Source of the DNA: Gammaproteobacteria bacterium | GTDB lineage: Bacteria; Pseudomonadota; Gammaproteobacteria; Pseudomonadales; Halieaceae | Length of the DNA stretch: 44,137 nt | Direction: 5' to 3' | Assembly: GCA_030427485.1 (NCBI GenBank) | Contig: JAUICG010000037.1 | Location: 1-44,137 of the forward strand | Shown here: piece by piece, positions 39,244-44,137 of the stretch | How the letters are laid out: each line of letters opens with the position of its first letter | Numbering within the stretch: the stretch's first letter is position 1 | Made by a program: the position numbers and the translations under genes | The notes under the pieces: generated by a model | Seen by the model: only the letters and a program-made list of their open reading frames with translations | Databases searched by the model: none | What the model was told of the DNA's origin: nothing

Positions 39244-40053
39244 ATGTCAACCTTAGACGACAAAACCATTCAGGACTTCGATAACCAGTGGTCGCGTTAC
39301 GATGATAACGATGGCTGGTACGCTTCGCTGGGCCTGTTTTCCGACATCCTTTCTCCCCTGATGCAGACCGCAGACATCGAGGGGAAGAAGGTTGTCGATA
39401 TAGGCAGTGGCACCGGCAGGATTGTCGGTATGCTGCTCGAATCGGGCGCATCCCACGTGTATGCCGTGGAGCCTGCCAGGGGCGCGTTCGAAAAACTGAA
39501 AAACAATATTGCCGCAATGGCGAGGGGCAGGGACGTCACGCCATTGAACAAACGCGGCGACGAGTGGTCGGTCGAGGAGCCCCTGGACCTGGCCATTTCC
39601 ATCGGTGTGATCGAGTTTATCTCCGATCCCAGTGCGACCGTCAGGCGCTGCTACGAGGCCTTGAAGCCCGGCGGCGAGGTCTTCTTCTGGCTGTGCAGCT
39701 ATGAGGGGAACGAACTCTACCTGAAGTTCGTGCAGCCGCTGCGGAAACTCACGACGTTTCTGCCCCATTTCATGCTGCTGGGCATCGTGCACCTGCTGTA
39801 CTGGACACTCTGTCTTTATCGTCTGGTGGGGAAGGTCTTTCCGCTGCCCCTGATGCGCTATCTCGATACGGTCTGGTGGCCCATGTCAGCGAAAAAGCGA
39901 CGCCTGGTGATCTACGACCAACTCAACCCCACCTACCTGAAGTATTACAAGCGGCATGAAGCCGTGGCATTGCTGGAGGCAGCCGGATTCCAGGAGATCG
40001 AGATTCACCACCGGCACGGCTATAGCTGGAGCGTCAAAGGAAAGCGGGCCTGA
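39244..40053 (+). CDS. Class I SAM-dependent methyltransferase
   Basis: Protein of 269 aa. Motif I is KVVDIGSGTGRIVGMLLESG, followed by YAVEPARGAFEKLKNN and the DLAISIGVIEFISDP segment. A hydrophobic stretch (PHFMLLGIVHLLYWTLCLYRLVG) in the second half may be a membrane anchor. It has no N-terminal zinc ribbon, unlike the gene before it. The ribosome site GGAG precedes its ATG. Context suggests methylation of a surface-polysaccharide or lipid component. No closer family name can be given. Confidence 0.84.
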   Translation: MSTLDDKTIQDFDNQWSRYDDNDGWYASLGLFSDILSPLMQTADIEGKKVVDIGSGTGRIVGMLLESGASHVYAVEPARGAFEKLKNNIAAMARGRDVTPLNKRGDEWSVEEPLDLAISIGVIEFISDPSATVRRCYEALKPGGEVFFWLCSYEGNELYLKFVQPLRKLTTFLPHFMLLGIVHLLYWTLCLYRLVGKVFPLPLMRYLDTVWWPMSAKKRRLVIYDQLNPTYLKYYKRHEAVALLEAAGFQEIEIHHRHGYSWSVKGKRA

Positions 40054-40161
40054 CGCCGACCATCCAGGCGGCCTTGCCGGGAAAACTTTGAAGCTCGTCA
40101 CACTCTGGCTCTCGACTGACAGCAAATTTTAAACTGAACCGCATCCTTGAAACGCCGCAAC

Positions 40162-40190
40162 TGTACAAGGCAGGCAGATGTTTCTATACT
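40162..40190 (+). promoter_or_regulatory. Candidate sigma-70 promoter of the radical SAM gene
   Basis: TGTACA (40162-40167; four of six bases of TTGACA), 17 bp, and TATACT (40185-40190; five of six of TATAAT). It lies about 100 bases before the ATG at 40288, in a 234-bp AT-rich gap. Confidence 0.5.
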
Positions 40191-40287
40191 GCTTGTGATA
40201 GTCAGGCAAAATCCTTGTTTTTATTAGGGTTTTTAATTGGTTGTGTGCGAACGGGTCCTTAAACATGCTCATCCCGGGTAATTACCG

Positions 40288-41907
40288 ATGAGTCACCAGG
40301 TTATCTTGATCAACCCGCCGCAGGTGTTCACGAAGAACCAGGTGGCGAGCGGCATCACGCCACCCCTGGGTATAGCCTACCTTGCCGCCGTACTTGAGCA
40401 GCACGACGTGACCGTGGATATTATCGATGCGGTCGGCCTAGAGCCCGGCACCATCAACCCTTTCGAAAAAGAGACGTTTGTCCGCGGACTGAGTTTCGAG
40501 GATATCGTGGCGCGCCTCGATGACGAGGTGAAAATCGTCGGTATATCGAACCTGTTTTCCTTCGCCTATCCGGTGGTCCAGGAATTGTGCCGCCAGATTC
40601 GCGCCTTCAATAGCGACATCAAGATTGTCCTCGGCGGGCCTCATCCCAGCGCGCTCTATGCTGAAATCCTGGACGAGGACCGCGATCTTGTCGATTTCAT
40701 TGTGCTCGGGGAAGGGGAGAATCCGTTTCTTTACCTGTGCCAGAAGCTGTTGCGCGAGGACGTCCTTTTCCAGAGCAATATTGGCAGCGATATCAGTAAC
40801 CTGGCCTATATCGATGACAGCGGCAACTGTGTGATGGGCACGGAAAAGCTGGAGCGCAACACCAAGTTGAACCAGGACACGATCCCGTTTCCCGCGCGTC
40901 ACCTGCTGCCGATGGAAGAGTATATCAAGGCGCAGGAGTCACACGGCTATTCCAATGGCCGCTGGACGTCCCTGATCAGTTCACGCGGCTGTCCCTACGG
41001 CTGCACGTTCTGCGCTTCCAGGAAAACGCGTTGGGTGTCGCGCAGCGCGACCGACGTCGTCGATGAAATCGAGTACTGCATCAACACCTGGAATATTCGC
41101 GAGTTCCACTTCGAAGACGACAATATGACGATCAACGTCAAGCGTCTGATCGAGATTTGCGAGGAAATCAAACGGCGCAATCTGGACATTACGTGGCAAA
41201 CACCCAATGGTATCCGCGCCAGCCGTATCGACGAAGAAATGCTCACCGCGATGAAAGAAAGCGGCTGCGAGCATGTGACGCTGGCGCCGGAAAGCGGGTC
41301 GCCTCGCGTACTCACGGAGATTATCCAGAAGGGCAAGGATTTCGACCTGGACCACCTCAGGGACTGCGGCGCCACCGCGCACAGGCTGGGCTTGAAAGTG
41401 GCGGCCTATTTCGTGCTCGGTCTGCCCGGAGAAACCCGCGAGGATATGGAAATGACTATTGCGTATGCCAGGGAACTGGCTCGCGTGGGTGTCGATGAGG
41501 TCAATTTCGGCTTGTTCATTCCGCTGCCCGGGACCCCGCTCTGGGAGCCCAGCAAACACAAAATCAAGGACCTGGACTGGCTGGACCTGCTGACCGTGGG
41601 CGATCTGGCGAAAGCGGTATCCTTTAACGACGCGGTGGGAAGCAAGGAACTGGACTGGGTACGCAAGAAGGCCTATCTCAGCTTTATGTTCACCCGAATT
41701 ATCTACCATCCGCTGCAGTTCGCCGGCACAATTTTCAATGTCCTGCGCGGCATTGAGAAGACGAAAACCGAGCGCGCCCTGAAAACAATCTACGCCCGGT
41801 ACAAGAAAGACACCAAAGCCGGGATTAACAGATTGGTATTCGACAATCGTACCTTCTATGCCTATCGCCACATGTACAGGAAAATCTACCGCCTCATCTT
41901 CGGCTAG
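40288..41907 (+). CDS. B12-binding-domain radical SAM enzyme
   Basis: Protein of 539 aa. Residues about 3-160 form a cobalamin-binding-like Rossmann domain (VILINPPQVF, GIAYLAAVLEQHD, IVLGGPHPSALYAEIL), but the DxHxxG motif that gives base-off cobalamin a histidine is absent. The radical SAM domain begins near 228 with the cluster motif Cys235-x3-Cys239-x2-Cys242 (RGCPYGCTFC). Further segments are EYCINTWNIREFHFEDDNM and VTLAPESGSPRVLTEI. The C-terminal 120 residues are basic. Members methylate or rearrange unactivated carbons in antibiotics, lipids and glycans. The substrate is unknown; context suggests a surface lipid or sugar. The stop overlaps the sensor kinase stop in CTAG (41904-41907). 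Confidence 0.88.
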   Translation: MSHQVILINPPQVFTKNQVASGITPPLGIAYLAAVLEQHDVTVDIIDAVGLEPGTINPFEKETFVRGLSFEDIVARLDDEVKIVGISNLFSFAYPVVQELCRQIRAFNSDIKIVLGGPHPSALYAEILDEDRDLVDFIVLGEGENPFLYLCQKLLREDVLFQSNIGSDISNLAYIDDSGNCVMGTEKLERNTKLNQDTIPFPARHLLPMEEYIKAQESHGYSNGRWTSLISSRGCPYGCTFCASRKTRWVSRSATDVVDEIEYCINTWNIREFHFEDDNMTINVKRLIEICEEIKRRNLDITWQTPNGIRASRIDEEMLTAMKESGCEHVTLAPESGSPRVLTEIIQKGKDFDLDHLRDCGATAHRLGLKVAAYFVLGLPGETREDMEMTIAYARELARVGVDEVNFGLFIPLPGTPLWEPSKHKIKDLDWLDLLTVGDLAKAVSFNDAVGSKELDWVRKKAYLSFMFTRIIYHPLQFAGTIFNVLRGIEKTKTERALKTIYARYKKDTKAGINRLVFDNRTFYAYRHMYRKIYRLIFG

Positions 41908-43274
41908 TCCCGGTCGGCCATAGCGGGCAGGCTCACGGAGATCTTCAACCCCGTGCCAGTGTTTCGTGCGCTTACCTCGCCGCCATGCTGGAGCAGGGCC
42001 CTCCTCGCAATGGACAGGCCCAGGCCATACCCACCCGATTCGCGCGACCGCGCGGTATCCACGCGGTAGAATTCATCAAAAATCGTTTGCACCTCGGATT
42101 CGGGTACGCCCGGTCCACAATCTTCGATATCCACACGGTAGTGCCCTGCGACGGAGACCAACGACACCTGTACTTCAGAGTCGACTGCGGTGTGTTGCAG
42201 GGCGTTGCGCAGGATATTGTCAAAACTTTTGCGCAGCAGGTCACCTGAACTGTCGACGATGGCCTGCCGGGTATCGGCGCTGAAGCTGAAATGTTTGCCT
42301 GCCACCTGCCCCTCGAAGTTGGCGTCGGCACACAGTTCCTCCAGCAGCGCCACGAGATCGATATGCGTATCCAGAGTGAGTTCCTGTGTCTGTGTGGCCA
42401 GTAGCTGCCCGATCAGTTCTTCCAGTCGCTCGGCTTCCTGCTCGATACGCCGCATGTAGGTACCGGCGTTTTCCGGCTTTTCCTGCGCCAGCACCAGGGC
42501 GATTCGCAGGCGTGCCAGCGGCGATCGCAGTTCGTGGGACACGTCGCCCAGCAGACGCTTCTGCGCCTGCATTCGCGCCTGCAGTTGCTCGGCCATCGTG
42601 TTGAAATCCCGGGCCAGCTCATCGGTTTCGTCACCCCCTCTCTCGCGCACCTGCAGGCGGGTATCCAGTTCGCCTTCAGCCAGGCGCCGGGATGCTGACT
42701 GCAGATCCTTCAGGCGTCCTGTCATCAGCCTGGAAAGGCCGTAGCAAATCAGACCGCTGATCAGAACCGCCAGTGCAATGCGCAACCATCGACTGTCATT
42801 CAGCGCGCTGAAGATGAAGCCCCGGTGCGAGGGGAAGACAAAAACAGCGGCCACAGCTTCCTCGTTGGGTCGATGGATACGAAAAGCCGCCAGATGGTTG
42901 CGCGGCACGTGCAGGACCGGCATGCGGCGTTTTGCGGACAGTCTTTCAGCCGCGCGTAGTACCGCGTCGGGCAACGCGCGGTTGAGCAGATCACTGCCGT
43001 CGTGGGACACCAGGTATATCTCGATGTCGTGCTCGCGGCGTATGTTGTCAATCGCGGCGGGGAGCGCCGTATCTTCCAGGTTCTCCAGTTCGTAGATAGT
43101 GCGGAGCATGAAGCGGTGTGGTGGCCCGGGTCGCTGGTGGCCCTCCCACTCCCGCCCCGGTGGTTGGGCTTCAAAATAGTTTGACGCCAGCATCCAACTG
43201 CCGAGGATACTGACGGACATCAGCCAGAAGCCGATGAACATTCTCAGGAACAGGTTTCCCCGCAGTTTCATCAT
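41904..43274 (-). CDS. Sensor histidine kinase, CpxA-like
   Basis: Protein of 456 aa. An N-terminal membrane helix (about 8-30), a periplasmic sensor of about 130 residues, a second helix (164-180) and a HAMP domain (180-235) lead to the kinase core. The phospho-acceptor is His247 in SHELRSPLARLRIAL. The N box (NILRNALQHT), a D box (IEDCGPGVP) and the G box (GYGLGLSIA) are intact. The layout matches CpxA and other envelope-stress sensors. It is translated from an ATG overlapping the regulator's stop (ATGA, 43271-43274), so the two are coupled. The periplasmic ligand is unknown; envelope damage is the expected signal by analogy. Confidence 0.9.
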   Translation of the reverse strand: MMKLRGNLFLRMFIGFWLMSVSILGSWMLASNYFEAQPPGREWEGHQRPGPPHRFMLRTIYELENLEDTALPAAIDNIRREHDIEIYLVSHDGSDLLNRALPDAVLRAAERLSAKRRMPVLHVPRNHLAAFRIHRPNEEAVAAVFVFPSHRGFIFSALNDSRWLRIALAVLISGLICYGLSRLMTGRLKDLQSASRRLAEGELDTRLQVRERGGDETDELARDFNTMAEQLQARMQAQKRLLGDVSHELRSPLARLRIALVLAQEKPENAGTYMRRIEQEAERLEELIGQLLATQTQELTLDTHIDLVALLEELCADANFEGQVAGKHFSFSADTRQAIVDSSGDLLRKSFDNILRNALQHTAVDSEVQVSLVSVAGHYRVDIEDCGPGVPESEVQTIFDEFYRVDTARSRESGGYGLGLSIARRALLQHGGEVSARNTGTGLKISVSLPAMADRD

Positions 43275-43966
43275 TGCGGCGTCCCGACTTTGAACTGGTA
43301 ACCGCTGCCGCGCACACTGACGATCAGGTCGTCGCCCCCGAGCGCGGCCAGTTTCTTGCGTATCTTGCTGATGTGTACGTCAATGCTGCGATCGTAGGCG
43401 GACAGCGAACGGCCCAGTGCACTCTGGCTCAGCGAATCCTTGCTCACCACCGTACCGGCGCTGGTAACCAGTGCGTGTAATACGTTGAACTCTGTACTGG
43501 TGAGCTGCAGGTCGACGCCGTCGAACAGCGCACTGCGGTCCGCGGCGTTTATCGTTGTTTTTCCCGCCTCGATTACCGGCTGCTTCGAGTCTTCAGCAGC
43601 CATGCCGGCGCGCCGCAGGATGGCGCGCAGTCTGGCCGCCAGTTCACGCGGATTGCAGGGCTTGGGCAGGTAGTCATCGGCACCCAGTTCCAGGCCCAGT
43701 ATTCGATCAGTGTCTTCGCCGCGCGCAGTGAGCATCAGGATGGGGGTGGTGCTGAACTGGCGCAGTTGGCGCAGAACGTCCAGGCCCTGTAATCCGGGCA
43801 GCATGATGTCCAGCACAATCGCGTCGTAGTTGTGCCTGCGGCAGTGTGCGACGGCTTCGGCGCCGTCGTGTATGGCCTGTGCTGCGAAGCCCTCCAGCGA
43901 CAGGAAGTCGGACAGCAGAGCGCACAGGTCTTTGTCATCATCAATAATCAGTACATTGTTACCCAT
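43271..43966 (-). CDS. Response regulator, CpxR/OmpR-like
   Basis: Protein of 231 aa from the ATG at 43966. The receiver domain has Asp9-Asp11, phospho-acceptor Asp53 (IVLDIMLPG), Thr80 and Lys102 (LPKP). The C-terminal half (from about 130) is a winged-helix DNA-binding domain (LTSTEFNVLHALVTSAG, then LSAYDRSIDVHISKIRKKL, VRGSGYQFK). This is the OmpR/PhoB class, and the paired kinase suggests a Cpx-type envelope response. A longer open frame upstream lacks a regulator-like start. The region before it has a GTAAC-N6-GTAAA pair (44032-44047), close to the CpxR-box spacing, which could mean autoregulation. Confidence 0.92.
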   Translation of the reverse strand: MGNNVLIIDDDKDLCALLSDFLSLEGFAAQAIHDGAEAVAHCRRHNYDAIVLDIMLPGLQGLDVLRQLRQFSTTPILMLTARGEDTDRILGLELGADDYLPKPCNPRELAARLRAILRRAGMAAEDSKQPVIEAGKTTINAADRSALFDGVDLQLTSTEFNVLHALVTSAGTVVSKDSLSQSALGRSLSAYDRSIDVHISKIRKKLAALGGDDLIVSVRGSGYQFKVGTPQ

Positions 43967-44031
43967 CAGGCGTTCTCGCAGACACTTCCATAACAAAGTG
44001 TGAACAAAGCGAGCACCCTTGTCACCTGGCT

Positions 44032-44047
44032 GTAACCGTCCGGTAAA
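44032..44047 (+). promoter_or_regulatory. Possible CpxR-like binding box
   Basis: GTAAC (44032-44036), six bases, GTAAA (44043-44047). CpxR sites in enterobacteria are two GTAAA-type repeats about five bases apart. The spacing here is one base longer and one base differs. Located 65-80 bases before the regulator gene's start and also before the divergent partial gene. Confidence 0.3.
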
Positions 44048-44081
44048 CCCATCTTCCCTCGACAGCATTTCCCGCTAACGT

Positions 44082-44111
44082 AGGTGCCCATCTATTGTTA
44101 AGTGGGCACCT
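44082..44111. promoter_or_regulatory. Perfect 9-bp inverted repeat in the divergent cpxR-like promoter region
   Basis: AGGTGCCCA (44082-44090), 12 bases, TGGGCACCT (44103-44111). It ends three bases before an ATG at 44115. With no U-tract, and placed directly ahead of a start codon, it is more likely an operator or a 5' RNA hairpin than a terminator. The partner protein is unknown. Confidence 0.45.
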
Positions 44112-44114
44112 GTC

Positions 44115-44137
44115 ATGGACAACGAAGCGTCACCACC
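44115..44137 (+). CDS. Partial gene start, divergent from the response regulator
   Basis: ATG followed by codons for DNEASPP, running off the end of the window, so only the first codons are visible. No clear ribosome site precedes it, although the inverted repeat ends three bases upstream. Genes divergent from CpxR-type regulators are often periplasmic stress proteins or efflux genes, but nothing here supports a specific identity. Confidence 0.3.

Noticed and set aside
1..44137. CRISPR array, tRNA, rRNA, prophage or insertion-sequence transposase
   Set aside because: No regularly spaced direct repeats, no tRNA-like cloverleaf or rRNA sequence that I recognise, and no transposase, integrase or phage structural protein among the coding regions.

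Overview
The window is high-GC, densely packed DNA from a free-living, probably marine gammaproteobacterium. I favour the Halieaceae/Cellvibrionales neighbourhood, by inference only. The reasons are a PEP-CTERM-type secreted protein, a Cpx-like two-component system, many CoA-dependent catabolic genes and a cluster of surface-glycan genes. No rRNA, tRNA, CRISPR array, transposase or phage gene is visible.

Layout: (1) 1-6263, minus strand: PEP-CTERM protein, MAPEG membrane protein, beta-helix lipoprotein, crotonase, NYN/LOTUS protein and acyltransferase-3. (2) 6590-7238: an AT-richer VapBC toxin-antitoxin module with a perfect 9-bp operator-like palindrome. (3) 7401-30196: a catabolic island. 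A minus-strand run (ABM monooxygenase, molybdopterin oxidoreductase, LLM oxidoreductase, aldehyde dehydrogenase, TetR regulator) is divergent from an MDR reductase. After a PhoD phosphatase, an NTF2-like gene is divergent from a carotenoid-oxygenase gene. Then comes a long plus-strand series: 2-oxoacid dehydrogenase E1alpha, E1beta and E2, DUF35 protein, thiolase-fold enzyme, Rieske oxygenase, SDR, PPOX protein, acyl-CoA dehydrogenase, KSI/NTF2-like protein, SDR and NTF2-like protein. (4) 30300-31058: DUF2189 membrane protein. (5) 31760-41907: cell-surface region with four methyltransferases, a fatty-acid desaturase, GtrA, a GtrB-like GT2, a GT-C-like membrane glycosyltransferase and a B12-type radical SAM enzyme. 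(6) 41904-44137: CpxA/CpxR-like pair and the first codons of a divergent gene.

How the genes may work together: the catabolic island looks like one regulon. Four intergenic regions carry an inverted repeat close to AAWCAG-N6-CTGWTT: the TetR gene's own promoter, the ABM/MDR divergent promoter, the NTF2/carotenoid-oxygenase divergent promoter, and the promoter of the late SDR. The enzymes imply oxidative cleavage of an alkene (carotenoid oxygenase), aldehyde oxidation, ring hydroxylation (Rieske), dehydrogenations, and CoA-linked side-chain removal by the thiolase-fold/DUF35 pair, feeding an acyl-group-forming E1/E2 complex. The substrate cannot be read from sequence; a terpenoid, apocarotenoid, steroid-like or stilbenoid compound would fit.

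The most unusual non-coding feature is a family of four structured palindromic repeats (D at 10727-10826, A at 16446-16612, B at 18648-18754, C at 31246-31410). Each has a long outer stem (28-31 bp and perfect in A, B and C) around a conserved core with two small hairpins whose loops carry AGGAC and CATGGATG-type GGA motifs. Between copies A and C the stem substitutions are matched on both arms. I do not recognise this family.
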